Shown here piece after piece: positions 37,454 to 45,590 of a DNA stretch of 64,000 bases. Made by a program: the position numbers and the translations under genes. The notes under the pieces are model-generated. The model worked only from the letters and a program-made list of their open reading frames with translations. It was not told the origin of the DNA and did no database searches. Source of the stretch: Evansella sp. AB-P1. GTDB lineage: Bacteria; Bacillota; Bacilli; Bacillales; Salisediminibacteriaceae. The DNA is taken from assembly GCF_029688925.1 (NCBI RefSeq), contig NZ_JARUKY010000001.1, forward strand, positions 310,001 through 374,000, in the 5' to 3' direction. Each line of letters starts with the position of its first letter. Position 1 is the first letter of the stretch.

Positions 37454-38710
37454 GTGCAGAGTATAAGAGAGGATGCTCACATCATCATTCAAGATTCTAT
37501 TAATGGAGTTTTGCCAGAAGCTGCTGTGATGAGAGCTTTAAATAACAAGAAGTTCACCGGGAACATTGTCGTAATTGCGATTGGGAAAGCTGCTTGGACG
37601 ATGGCCAATGCTACCAAGAATTCATTAGGAGACCAAATATCGAAGGGTGTTGTTATTACAAAATATAAACACTCTCAGGGGGAGATAGAAGGTTTTCAAA
37701 TAATGGAGGCTGGACATCCAGTTCCAGACAGCAATGCTATTGAAGGGGCAAATGAAGCGTTAAAGTTGGTTGAAGGACTGACTAAAGACGACCATGTTAT
37801 CTTTTTAATATCTGGGGGAGGCTCTGCTCTATTCGAAAAACCGATGGAAGGTGTAGAGCTTGAAGATATTATGGATATTACGAATCAACTCCTTGCTTGT
37901 GGTGCTGATATTGTGGAAATTAATACGATTAGAAAGCGTTTATCTGCTGTGAAAGGTGGGAAATTCGCTTCCTTATGTAGTCATACAAATATTTTTTCCA
38001 TTGTTTTATCAGATGTTATTGGTGATCGATTAGATTCCATTGCATCAGGACCAGCACACTTTGATAGCTCTACCTCAGAAGAAGCATTAGCAATAATAAA
38101 AAAATATAATCTAGACATAGAAGATAAAATTAAAGAAGTTTTGAAGATAGAAACACCAAAAAAGATAGATAATTGTGAAACGGTTATAACAGGTAGTGTA
38201 ACAGCTTTATGTGAAGCGGCAGGGAAGAGTGCGGAGAAGTTAGGCTATCATTCAGTAGTACTAACTTCTACATTGGAATGTGAAGCAAAAGAGGCAGGGA
38301 AATTTATGGCTGCCATTGCAAAAGAAATCAAGGAGACAAGTAAAGGAAGAGGATCCTTTCAGCCGCCATGTGCCATTATTGCAGGGGGAGAAACAGTGGT
38401 ACGTATTATAGGAAATGGAAAAGGTGGTCGCAATCAAGAACTAGCATTAGCAGCTGCCATAGAGATAGAAGGCTTAGAGGATACAGTACTCTTTTCACTA
38501 GGTTCTGATGGGACTGATGGACCAACGGATGCAGCTGGTGGGATTGTTGATGGGAAAACAGTAGAAAGATTAAAGGCTGAAAATATTTTACCTGAAGTAT
38601 ACTTGGATAATAACGATTCCTATCATGCATTGAAAGTAAGTGAAGATTTAATTATGACAGGTTCTACTGGGACAAATGTAAACGATGTAGTCGTTTTACT
38701 TTGTAAATAA
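37454..38710 (+). CDS. Glycerate 2-kinase, MOFRL family
   Basis: A 418-aa type-2 glycerate kinase (GckA/TtuD-like), unrelated to GarK. It has IAIGKAAWTMANA, FLISGGGSALFEKP, LSDVIGDRLDSIASGPA and the C-terminal MOFRL-type GGRNQELALAAAIEI and SLGSDGTDGPTDAAGG blocks. It phosphorylates D-glycerate to 2-phosphoglycerate. The start is a GTG with AGGTGG upstream. It works on the product of GarR encoded by the next gene. Confidence 0.92.
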   Translation: MQSIREDAHIIIQDSINGVLPEAAVMRALNNKKFTGNIVVIAIGKAAWTMANATKNSLGDQISKGVVITKYKHSQGEIEGFQIMEAGHPVPDSNAIEGANEALKLVEGLTKDDHVIFLISGGGSALFEKPMEGVELEDIMDITNQLLACGADIVEINTIRKRLSAVKGGKFASLCSHTNIFSIVLSDVIGDRLDSIASGPAHFDSSTSEEALAIIKKYNLDIEDKIKEVLKIETPKKIDNCETVITGSVTALCEAAGKSAEKLGYHSVVLTSTLECEAKEAGKFMAAIAKEIKETSKGRGSFQPPCAIIAGGETVVRIIGNGKGGRNQELALAAAIEIEGLEDTVLFSLGSDGTDGPTDAAGGIVDGKTVERLKAENILPEVYLDNNDSYHALKVSEDLIMTGSTGTNVNDVVVLLCK

Positions 38711-38735
38711 TTGTAATTAAGGAGAGGGATTAATC

Positions 38736-39644
38736 ATGAAAATCGGATTTATTGGACTTGGAATTATGGGGAAACCAATGGCGAAAAACTTAATAAATGC
38801 AGGGCATCAATTAGTGGTGCTCGATTTAAATAAAGCATCCGTTGAAGAGCTTAAAGGATTAGGGGCGGAAACAGCAGCTTCAAAGGTAGAATTAGCAAGT
38901 CAATGTGACGTTATTATTACGATGCTACCGAACTCACCAGAGGTGAAAGAGGTTGTTCTAGGAGAAGGTGGAATCATTGAAGGAGCTAAGCCAGGCACTG
39001 TCGTAATTGACATGAGTTCTATTGCTCCGTTAGCAAGTCGCGAAATCCATGCAGCTTTAAGGGAAAAGGGAATAGAATTACTAGATGCACCAGTAAGTGG
39101 TGGAGAGCCAAAGGCAATAGATGGTACGTTAGCTGTAATGGTAGGTGGTAATCGTGAAGTATTCGATAAGCATTACGACCTTCTAATGGATATGGCAGCT
39201 TCTGTTGTGTATGTTGGAGAAAGTGGGGCTGGAAATGTTGCAAAGCTATGTAACCAAGTGGTGGTTGCCATTAACATTTCTGCCGTTTCAGAGGCATTAA
39301 CATTGGCACAAAAAGCAGGTGTAGATCCTGATTTAGTTTATCAAGCCATTAGAGGTGGGCTTGCTGGGAGCACGGTCATGGATGCAAAAGCACCAATGAT
39401 GATGGATAGAAACTTCAAGCCTGGCTTCAAAATTGATCTTCATATAAAAGACTTGAATAATGTTATTGATACATCTCATGGTGTTGGAGTACCTTTACCA
39501 CTAACAGCTCAAGTAATGGAAATTATGCAAGCGATTAAGCTTGATGGTAGCGGTGTAGAAGACCATTCCAGTATCGTAAAGTTTTATGAGAAGCTTGCGA
39601 ATACGGAAGTGGGAAGAACAGCCACAGAAGAAGTAAAAAGCTAA
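38736..39644 (+). CDS. garR: 2-hydroxy-3-oxopropionate (tartronate semialdehyde) reductase
   Basis: A 302-aa beta-hydroxyacid dehydrogenase with the NAD-binding start IGFIGLGIMGKPMAKNLINAGH, the DAPVSGGEPKA substrate loop and the catalytic Lys in GNVAKLCNQVV. The GarR/GlxR branch reduces tartronate semialdehyde to D-glycerate, which fits the neighbours. It is the last gene of the operon, followed by a strong terminator. Confidence 0.92.
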   Translation: MKIGFIGLGIMGKPMAKNLINAGHQLVVLDLNKASVEELKGLGAETAASKVELASQCDVIITMLPNSPEVKEVVLGEGGIIEGAKPGTVVIDMSSIAPLASREIHAALREKGIELLDAPVSGGEPKAIDGTLAVMVGGNREVFDKHYDLLMDMAASVVYVGESGAGNVAKLCNQVVVAINISAVSEALTLAQKAGVDPDLVYQAIRGGLAGSTVMDAKAPMMMDRNFKPGFKIDLHIKDLNNVIDTSHGVGVPLPLTAQVMEIMQAIKLDGSGVEDHSSIVKFYEKLANTEVGRTATEEVKS

Positions 39645-39688
39645 TAGACCGAAAGAATAGGATGAAAATTATTATATAATGAATGTTA

Positions 39689-39727
39689 GGATGTCTCGTA
39701 AAATAAATGACGAGACATCCTTTTTTC
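39689..39727 (+). terminator. Terminator of the galactarate operon
   Basis: GGATGTCTCGT pairs perfectly with ACGAGACATCC, followed by six T residues. Confidence 0.92.
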
Positions 39728-39840
39728 ATTATTGTTGAGTGTGATTCGCATGGAATTAAATCTTTTCCATCTATCCTTTGCTATAATATAAAAATAAACA
39801 ATTTTCTTAAATACAGGATTTATATATTGAGGGTGTTCAT

Positions 39841-41796
39841 ATGAAGAAAACGATCGGAATATTAGCCCATGTAGATGCTGGAAAGACTACATTTGCTGAG
39901 CAATTGTTATATCATACGAATAGTATTCGAGAACGAGGAAGAGTGGATCACAAGGATTCCTTTTTTGATAGTCATGATATTGAGAAAAATAGAGGTATTA
40001 CTGTTTTTTCTGAACAAGGGCTAATACAATATAAAGGAGTAACCTATCATTTAATTGACACTCCTGGCCATGTGGATTTTTCTCCAGAAATGGAACGTAG
40101 CATTCAGATTATGGATTATGCTATTTTAATCATTAGTGCTGTAGAAGGGGTAGAAGGACATACGGAAACTGTTTGGAGCTTATTGGAGAAATATAATGTT
40201 CCTACTTTTATTTTTATAAATAAAACAGATCGTGTAGGAGCTAATGTTAAAAAAGTTATGAAAGATATAAATGAAAATCTATCGGAACATGCAGTGGATA
40301 TAACGGAAACCTTCGTTGTAGATAAAAAGATGGACGATGAGCTTATTGAGTTTATTGCCGAAAGGGATGAACGAATCTTAGATTATTACTTGGAAAAAGG
40401 CTACGAACATAAAGTTTGGATGGAGGAATCGGTGAAACAAGTTAGAAGGAGACAGATTTTCCCTTGTTGTTCAGGATCAGCACTTCATGATGTTGGTGTA
40501 GTCAGCTTCTTTGAAAAATTCCATCAGTTAACATCGACCTCCTTTAATGATAATCTTCCCTTTTCTGGGAGGGTGTATAAAATAAGGCATGAAATGAATG
40601 GCTTGAGGGTCACGTACATAAAAGTATTAACTGGCTCTTTAAAGGTTCGCGAATCAATTAACCTGTATGATGGAGAGGAAACCATTTCAGAAAAGATCAC
40701 ACAGCTTAGGATATATAATGGGAATAAATATTCTACTGTTGATGAGGTGCATGCAGGAGATTTAGTAGCTCTTACGGGCATATCAACTGGAAGACCAGGT
40801 GATGGAATTGGGCATCTCAAGGAAAGTGCTAAATATGAAATGATACCTACTTTAAAGTCAAAAGTAAATATAGATTCGTCTATCAATATTAAAGAAGCGT
40901 ATGGATTTTTTAAGCTTTTAGATAGGGAAGATCCTTCATTACAGGTCCTATGGGACGAAAAAACACAAGAAATACATATCCACGTCATGGGAGTTATTCA
41001 ATTAGAGGTTTTAACTGAGGTCATAAAAGAACGATTCCAACTTCATGTCTCATTTGAAAAACCAGAAATTTTATATAAAGAAACGATTAAAGAAGAAACC
41101 TATGGATATGGCCATTTTGAGCCACTAGGACATTATGCAGAGGTACACTTAAAAATGGAGCCGATAGAAAGAAATAAGGGAATCCTTTTTGAAAATGTGT
41201 GCCATGCAAATGACTTATCAATAGGTAATCAACATTTGATTCAGCAGCATATTTTTGAACGGGACCATCACGGTTTATTAACAGGATCCCCTTTAACAGA
41301 TGTGAAGGTTACCCTTCTGACAGGGAGAGCTCATAATAAGCATACGTCTGGTGGTGATTTTAGGGAGGCTACATACCGAGCAATTAGGCAAGGTTTGGAA
41401 AAAATCAAATCAGTTTTATTGGAGCCATATTATAGTTTTAAGATAAAAGTAGATATGAAGCAAATGGGGAGAATTTTATCTGATATTCAATATGCCCATG
41501 GAAGTTTTAATCCTCCTGAAACATTTGGAGAAAAAGTAGTAATAACGGGGGAAGTACCAGTAGCAACGTTTATGGATTACCATACAGAATTTGTTTCTAT
41601 CACTCATGGTAAGGGCACAATGAACCTAGTGTTTTCTGGTTATGGTCCATGTCATAATGAAAAAGATGTTGTGGAACGGATTGGATATGATAAAAATGCA
41701 GATGCTGAGTATACATCCACCTCAATTTTTTGTTCCAAAGGACAAGGGTATACAGTAAAATGGGAAAAAGCAGAAGAAGAGATGCATTGCTTGTAA
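39841..41796 (+). CDS. TetM/EF-G-like translational GTPase
   Basis: A 651-aa protein with G1 AHVDAGKTTFAEQLL, an effector region KNRGITVFSEQ, G3 DTPGHVDF and G4 INKTDRVGAN, then EF-G-like domains II-V. It is of the size and order of ribosome-protection proteins (TetM/TetO) but belongs, as far as I can judge, to the chromosomal translation factor GTPase branch of Bacillaceae. Resistance to tetracycline is not demonstrated by sequence alone. Single gene, ribosome-binding site GAGGGTG. Confidence 0.88.
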   Translation: MKKTIGILAHVDAGKTTFAEQLLYHTNSIRERGRVDHKDSFFDSHDIEKNRGITVFSEQGLIQYKGVTYHLIDTPGHVDFSPEMERSIQIMDYAILIISAVEGVEGHTETVWSLLEKYNVPTFIFINKTDRVGANVKKVMKDINENLSEHAVDITETFVVDKKMDDELIEFIAERDERILDYYLEKGYEHKVWMEESVKQVRRRQIFPCCSGSALHDVGVVSFFEKFHQLTSTSFNDNLPFSGRVYKIRHEMNGLRVTYIKVLTGSLKVRESINLYDGEETISEKITQLRIYNGNKYSTVDEVHAGDLVALTGISTGRPGDGIGHLKESAKYEMIPTLKSKVNIDSSINIKEAYGFFKLLDREDPSLQVLWDEKTQEIHIHVMGVIQLEVLTEVIKERFQLHVSFEKPEILYKETIKEETYGYGHFEPLGHYAEVHLKMEPIERNKGILFENVCHANDLSIGNQHLIQQHIFERDHHGLLTGSPLTDVKVTLLTGRAHNKHTSGGDFREATYRAIRQGLEKIKSVLLEPYYSFKIKVDMKQMGRILSDIQYAHGSFNPPETFGEKVVITGEVPVATFMDYHTEFVSITHGKGTMNLVFSGYGPCHNEKDVVERIGYDKNADAEYTSTSIFCSKGQGYTVKWEKAEEEMHCL

Positions 41797-41857
41797 GTTA
41801 CAGTAAAGGTCATATACAATATATATTTACAGTTACGATGTTGGAGATGTGATACTT

Positions 41858-42541
41858 ATGCGATTAGCTAAAATGATTCCGAATATGTTTACTTTAGGGA
41901 ATCTCTATTGTGGATTTTTATCCATTGGCTTTGCTGCTTATGGTCAATACAATAATGCAGCTATATTAATTTTAATAGGTATGATGCTTGATAGCATGGA
42001 TGGAAGACTAGCGAGACTGCTAAAGGTTGACAGTAAATTTGGTAAAGAGTTAGACTCGTTAGCCGATATTGTTACATTTGGTGTGGCACCTTCCTTCTTA
42101 GTTTATTACACATACTTTCATCAATTTGGACTTATAGGCTTAATTGTAGCTGGATTATTCCCTTTATTTGGAGCATATCGACTAGCACGATTTAATGTGA
42201 CCTCATCAGAATCGTCAAAAAATTATTTTTCAGGTGTACCCATTACTGCTGCAGGTGGTATTTTAGCATTGCTTACATTGTTTGGAGAAATATTACCTCA
42301 AATTATTACAACAGTTATTTTTACAGCACTCTGTTTTTTAATGGTCAGTAGGATTAGAATTCCAAGCTTAAAGGAAGTGCCGTTACCGAAATATGGTACT
42401 ATTGTTACTATTTTTCTAGGTTGTCTACTGTTCGTAATTTATAGTGGCTACTATGACCAATTTCCATATCTCATTTACATCGCCACACCATTATATATTG
42501 CATACGTAGCCTACCGATGGATTGTTAAATGGAAAAAATGA
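41858..42541 (+). CDS. pssA: CDP-diacylglycerol--serine O-phosphatidyltransferase
   Basis: A 227-aa membrane enzyme making phosphatidylserine, precursor of phosphatidylethanolamine. The CDP-alcohol phosphotransferase signature D-G-x2-A-R-x8-G-x3-D-x3-D is present in DSMDGRLARLL...GKELDSLAD. About six membrane helices follow, and the N-terminus IPNMFTLGNLYCGFLSI is typical of PssA. No psd gene is adjacent here, unlike B. subtilis. It is followed by a palindromic repeat that may terminate it. Confidence 0.92.
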   Translation: MRLAKMIPNMFTLGNLYCGFLSIGFAAYGQYNNAAILILIGMMLDSMDGRLARLLKVDSKFGKELDSLADIVTFGVAPSFLVYYTYFHQFGLIGLIVAGLFPLFGAYRLARFNVTSSESSKNYFSGVPITAAGGILALLTLFGEILPQIITTVIFTALCFLMVSRIRIPSLKEVPLPKYGTIVTIFLGCLLFVIYSGYYDQFPYLIYIATPLYIAYVAYRWIVKWKK

Positions 42542-42606
42542 ATGGGGCCGGTTCTCATGAATCATTCGTTTTGCTTAACGATTGATTCACAAGAACCGCC
42601 CCATTT
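42541..42606. repeat. GAACCGTCCCC repeat, inverted pair R6 (possible terminator of pssA)
   Basis: AATGGGGCCGGTTCTCATGA at 42541 and its near-complement AAGAACCGCCCCATT near 42590 form a long stem of about 25 bp with the loop near 42572. Confidence 0.75.
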
Positions 42607-42625
42607 ATTGAAGGAAAAAGTATAA

Positions 42626-42704
42626 AATCTTCACCTTGAAAGATGTCTAGGAGACAGGACGTGGGCGTTCTTAGGTTAAATTGAGGCGCCTTGCGCTTTT
42701 CTTA
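42626..42704 (-). ncRNA. Bacillaceae-1-like RNA element, copy C (internal deletion)
   Basis: It has the outer parts of the family (GTCTAGGAGACAGGACG and GTGGGCGTTCTTAGGTTAAATTGAGGCGCCTTGCGCTTTTCTTA), but about 33 nt between the two ACAGGACG words are missing. It overlaps the stop codon of the following minus-strand gene. Confidence 0.5.
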
Positions 42705-43004
42705 TAATTCAGGTCGTTCGGATTTTAACTTTTGGTAAGCCGCAATAAAATCTGTTGGTTCCTCTTTAATATAGTAGGTGCGGACTCCACGGTTTGTATG
42801 TAAATAAATAAAGCCAATTGTACCTGCTTCTCCTTTTTTTCGATAGGAAATATCAAAGATAGCAGTAATAGGGTACTGGTCATCTTTCACCGTAATCATC
42901 TCATCATAAAGCTTCATTTCAAAGGATGTTTCAACAATTCTTTTTTCTACCCAGCCAATTTCTTGGTGTACCTCAATACACTTTTGCTTTGCAAGTAATT
43001 TCAT
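42702..43004 (-). CDS. Hypothetical protein (100 aa)
   Basis: A compact beta-rich protein (MKLLAKQKCIEVHQEIGWVE... TIGFIYLHTNRGVRTYYIKEEPTDFIAAYQKL), perhaps a small PH-like fold as in other Bacillus proteins of this length. There is no signal peptide or membrane helix. It is separated from the MauE cluster upstream by a terminator hairpin. Its stop codon lies in repeat copy C. Family not recognised. Confidence 0.65.
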   Translation of the reverse strand: MKLLAKQKCIEVHQEIGWVEKRIVETSFEMKLYDEMITVKDDQYPITAIFDISYRKKGEAGTIGFIYLHTNRGVRTYYIKEEPTDFIAAYQKLKSERPEL

Positions 43005-43077
43005 TTAAATGTGATTGCCTCCTTTGAAGTGTCATGTGATTATCTTGATTATAAATGATACGGGTAGAAAATTCTAA

Positions 43078-43111
43078 TGAGGAGCAGTTTCTAGTGAAGT
43101 ACTGCTCCTCA
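43078..43111 (-). terminator. Terminator-like hairpin after the MauE cluster
   Basis: TGAGGAGCAGT (43078-43088) and ACTGCTCCTCA (43101-43111) form a perfect 11-bp stem. The minus-strand tail is only moderately T-rich. Confidence 0.65.
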
Positions 43112-43125
43112 AAATTTTGCAAATA

Positions 43126-43749
43126 TTAAAATAAAATTATATTTTGGTAAGATAAGGTTATGAAAATAGTGGATAAGAATAGTAAAATAAGGGCCACTAT
43201 ATGAAGGGTTTGAAAATACTTTGCCTTATTCCATATTTGCTTAAATATTGTCTCATCATAATCAGTCAGTTGTTTCATATCGTTATGATAGGCTAAAATG
43301 ATGGAGGATAATGCTCGAGACAATCCAAATATCAATCCTATAAATATTCCGGAAATAGGCTCCATAAAAAAGCCAACAAACATATATTTTAATAAAAAAA
43401 TAGGGAATGGATTATAGGTTAATAAACCTGTGCCAAGAATAATCCCCCAAACAATCATATTTCCATGTGGTGAAAACCTTAACCACGTCGTTGGAATTTG
43501 CCATTTGTTTTGAAGTAATGGAATGTTTAATAAATGGAATTCTCTAAGAGTATAAGCTGAAATCATAATGATGAAAATAACTAGTTTAGGGGTTAAGGTA
43601 ATTGGTATTGTTATAAAATGGATAAGGCTAGCAATGAGAAAGCCGATGATTGCACCAGCTACTGAAGAACTAAGTAAATAAATGATCGATTTTGTAATGA
43701 ACTGCGTTTTTTTATTCCCTTCACCTGAAGGGGTGACTGATAAAGTCAC
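43126..43749 (-). CDS. Polytopic membrane protein, last gene of the MauE-type cluster
   Basis: A 207-aa protein with five or six hydrophobic helices (for example YLLSSSVAGAIIGFLIASLIHF, shown at about residue 25, and IVALILLFLSTIFITL near the C-terminus). It matches no family I know. It lies 9 nt after the 21-aa frame and is probably cotranscribed with the redox genes upstream. Confidence 0.75.
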   Translation of the reverse strand: MTLSVTPSGEGNKKTQFITKSIIYLLSSSVAGAIIGFLIASLIHFITIPITLTPKLVIFIIMISAYTLREFHLLNIPLLQNKWQIPTTWLRFSPHGNMIVWGIILGTGLLTYNPFPIFLLKYMFVGFFMEPISGIFIGLIFGLSRALSSIILAYHNDMKQLTDYDETIFKQIWNKAKYFQTLHIVALILLFLSTIFITLSYQNIILF

Positions 43750-43758
43750 ATTGATACC

Positions 43759-43824
43759 TCATGCAGTTTTGAGGGTAATTAACCCTGAAATAATAGCAAT
43801 AAATGATAGGATATAAATATTCAT
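43759..43824 (-). CDS. Possible 21-aa hydrophobic peptide
   Basis: Minus-strand frame MNIYILSFIAIISGLITLKT-A, a single hydrophobic helix, fills the gap between the cysteine-rich gene and the membrane protein gene. A weak GGGTG site lies upstream. Such tiny membrane peptides occur, but its small size makes it uncertain. Confidence 0.35.
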   Translation of the reverse strand: MNIYILSFIAIISGLITLKTA

Positions 43825-43835
43825 GTTTTCACACC

Positions 43836-44264
43836 CTATTCATTTAAAAAGTGCATACAGCCACAGTCTTCAGAAGAAGGTTGATATGGAGAATTTGTTA
43901 CTGGCGTGCAATCACAGCATACAATACTCCTGCCTCGAAATGTATCACACCAACAACCTGTCACTTGGTATCCCCACGAATGAGATGGGTGATAGCCTTG
44001 AGGACATCTTGTAGATAAGCCTACTCCTTCCATACATTCCTTCGAGCAATATTGGTTGTTGGGTAAATTGCAGCGACCTAGGTTTTGATTTAGTTCACAC
44101 CATGCACGACCTTTTCCTCTAGAACGAAAGGAAGGGAATCTAAAGAATGCTATAAGTTTATAAAAGCAATCATTAAATAACTGATCTAAATACATACTTT
44201 TACTTATCATTCGCGCAATCCCATGAAACATTACTTTACTTTTTAAGCTAATTATATCTATCAC
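43836..44264 (-). CDS. Cysteine-rich MauA-like protein (methylamine dehydrogenase light chain-like)
   Basis: A 142-aa protein with 13 cysteines, twelve in the last 75 residues. The block STRCPQGYHPSHSWGYQ followed by TGCWC resembles the CPPGTxPSxxxW...C region of the methylamine dehydrogenase light chain, including the first TTQ tryptophan, and IVCCDC followed by EDCGC matches its DCC...C.C block. It ends there, so the MauA region holding the second TTQ tryptophan is missing. The GTG at 44264 (or 44267) follows AAGGAGG. It overlaps the thioredoxin gene by 17 nt. No heavy-chain gene is present in the window. Confidence 0.75.
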   Translation of the reverse strand: MIDIISLKSKVMFHGIARMISKSMYLDQLFNDCFYKLIAFFRFPSFRSRGKGRAWCELNQNLGRCNLPNNQYCSKECMEGVGLSTRCPQGYHPSHSWGYQVTGCWCDTFRGRSIVCCDCTPVTNSPYQPSSEDCGCMHFLNE

Positions 44265-44835
44265 CACTTTTCCCTCCTTCTTCTTCTGAACTAATAATTG
44301 ATTGAACATACATGTCTAATTGTTCTTTACTTCCGCATAAACCTTTATTATTTATGAGACCGTTCCGATCAATTGCAAAAGCAAAAGGGGTCACTCGCAC
44401 TTTGAAACGGGTGAAAAGTCCTTTCGATTCATCCCATAGAATCTCACCGTTCAGTTTGTATTTGTTATTGAAATAAAATACTTCTTTCTCTTCACCAACA
44501 ATGACCATAACAAAGGTTACATCTTTACTGTACGATATCTGAGTTTTATTCCAATCGTCTATTATCCCTCTACATGGCTTGCAATTAGGGGATAGAAATA
44601 AAATAATAGATGATTTATTTGAAATTCCCTTAATATTAACTGTTTTTTTATTTATCATAGAATAGGCTTCAGCACTAGGTAGCGTTGCTCCTAAAGAAAC
44701 GCCGTCCTTTGCTATTCCTTCCTTCGAGCTTAAATAAATCTCACCAAACTGTCGGAAGAGGAGAAATAATAAAAAGGAATGAAAGAGGAAAAGACACCAT
44801 AATAAGATGATTGAGTAAAAAATGAATTCTTCCAT
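44248..44835 (-). CDS. Membrane-anchored thioredoxin-like protein (MauD-like)
   Basis: A 195-aa protein with one N-terminal membrane anchor (FIFYSIILLWCLFLFHSFLLFLLF, at residues 4-27) and an exported thioredoxin fold carrying C-K-P-C in FLSPNCKPCRGI and the cis-Pro in VRVTPFAFAID. MauD-type proteins help form the disulfides of the cysteine-rich MauA. The start is ATG 44835 with AGAGGAG upstream; the longer frame from 44895 runs into mauE. It is translationally coupled to the cysteine-rich gene. Confidence 0.85.
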   Translation of the reverse strand: MEEFIFYSIILLWCLFLFHSFLLFLLFRQFGEIYLSSKEGIAKDGVSLGATLPSAEAYSMINKKTVNIKGISNKSSIILFLSPNCKPCRGIIDDWNKTQISYSKDVTFVMVIVGEEKEVFYFNNKYKLNGEILWDESKGLFTRFKVRVTPFAFAIDRNGLINNKGLCGSKEQLDMYVQSIISSEEEGGKSGDRYN

Positions 44836-44846
44836 AGTAAACTCCT

Positions 44847-45377
44847 CTAAATAGTTTTTCTCAAATAAGAAACATTTTTGCGGTAATTGTGCCAAATAAA
44901 ATGTGTTGCCATGGCAATGACCGTCATTAGAAATCCAGATATGATAGATAAAATGGAATGGTCTACACTGTGTAGTGGTATTGAAAACGTGATAAAAAGG
45001 GCTAGTAATAGTAAATACATTTGTTTTCCTAATGTGAAAAAATCCACTTCAGTATTAAGCCACTTACCGTAGCAGCCACAATGGATTTTTCTTTTGGAAT
45101 GTATAGCTTGTGTTACGCCGTAAGCAAAAATAATAATAAGACCAAATATTAAACCAATACCGAATTTCCATGTTTGTTGAAAAAAGAAAGTAATGGATGC
45201 AATTATTTCTAAAAAAGGAATAAGGGACCCTACTAAAATAGATAGTTTTTTTGGAAGTACCTTAAATTCAATTACGAATTGCAAAAAAGCTTTTAGAGAA
45301 AGTACTTTCATAAAGCCGGATATGAAGAAAAAGGTTGCTACATGGGCAATTATGATACTGTTTAAATTTGTTAACAT
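44847..45377 (-). CDS. MauE/DoxX family redox membrane protein
   Basis: A 176-aa protein with four or more membrane helices and a MauE-like pattern: an N-terminal FFFISGFMKVLSLKAFLQFV and a C-x-C pair in KIHCGCYGKWL. MauE is thought to handle disulfide formation together with MauD. The start is ATG 45377; the frame continues up to 45410 without a clear site. It is the first gene of the minus-strand cluster. Confidence 0.85.
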   Translation of the reverse strand: MLTNLNSIIIAHVATFFFISGFMKVLSLKAFLQFVIEFKVLPKKLSILVGSLIPFLEIIASITFFFQQTWKFGIGLIFGLIIIFAYGVTQAIHSKRKIHCGCYGKWLNTEVDFFTLGKQMYLLLLALFITFSIPLHSVDHSILSIISGFLMTVIAMATHFIWHNYRKNVSYLRKTI

Positions 45378-45590
45378 TATCCAACACTCTTTCAGGTTGT
45401 TTTTATACATTATGAGTAAATAATGGAAACGGTGAATGTATGAGCTTAGGCAAATTATTAGTCTTATTTAAGTGTAAAAGAGTAAACCCCCAATAAAGGA
45501 ATAACTTTATATTGTAAGGTATTTTCAAAGAAAAGCAAATAAAAGTGGTATAATAAAACTAGTTTTGTATAGTTATTGGAGGACAAGAAA

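Noticed and set aside
40524-40988. Minus-strand 154-aa frame within the TetM-like gene
   Set aside because: Antisense of a clear GTPase gene with no own signals.
39841-41796. Calling the TetM-like GTPase an acquired tetracycline resistance gene
   Set aside because: No mobile context and no diagnostic features of acquired Tet proteins can be shown by eye.
43823-44014. Plus-strand 63-aa frame over the cysteine-rich gene
   Set aside because: Antisense shadow; the minus-strand frame has the MauA-like cysteine pattern and a strong ribosome-binding site.
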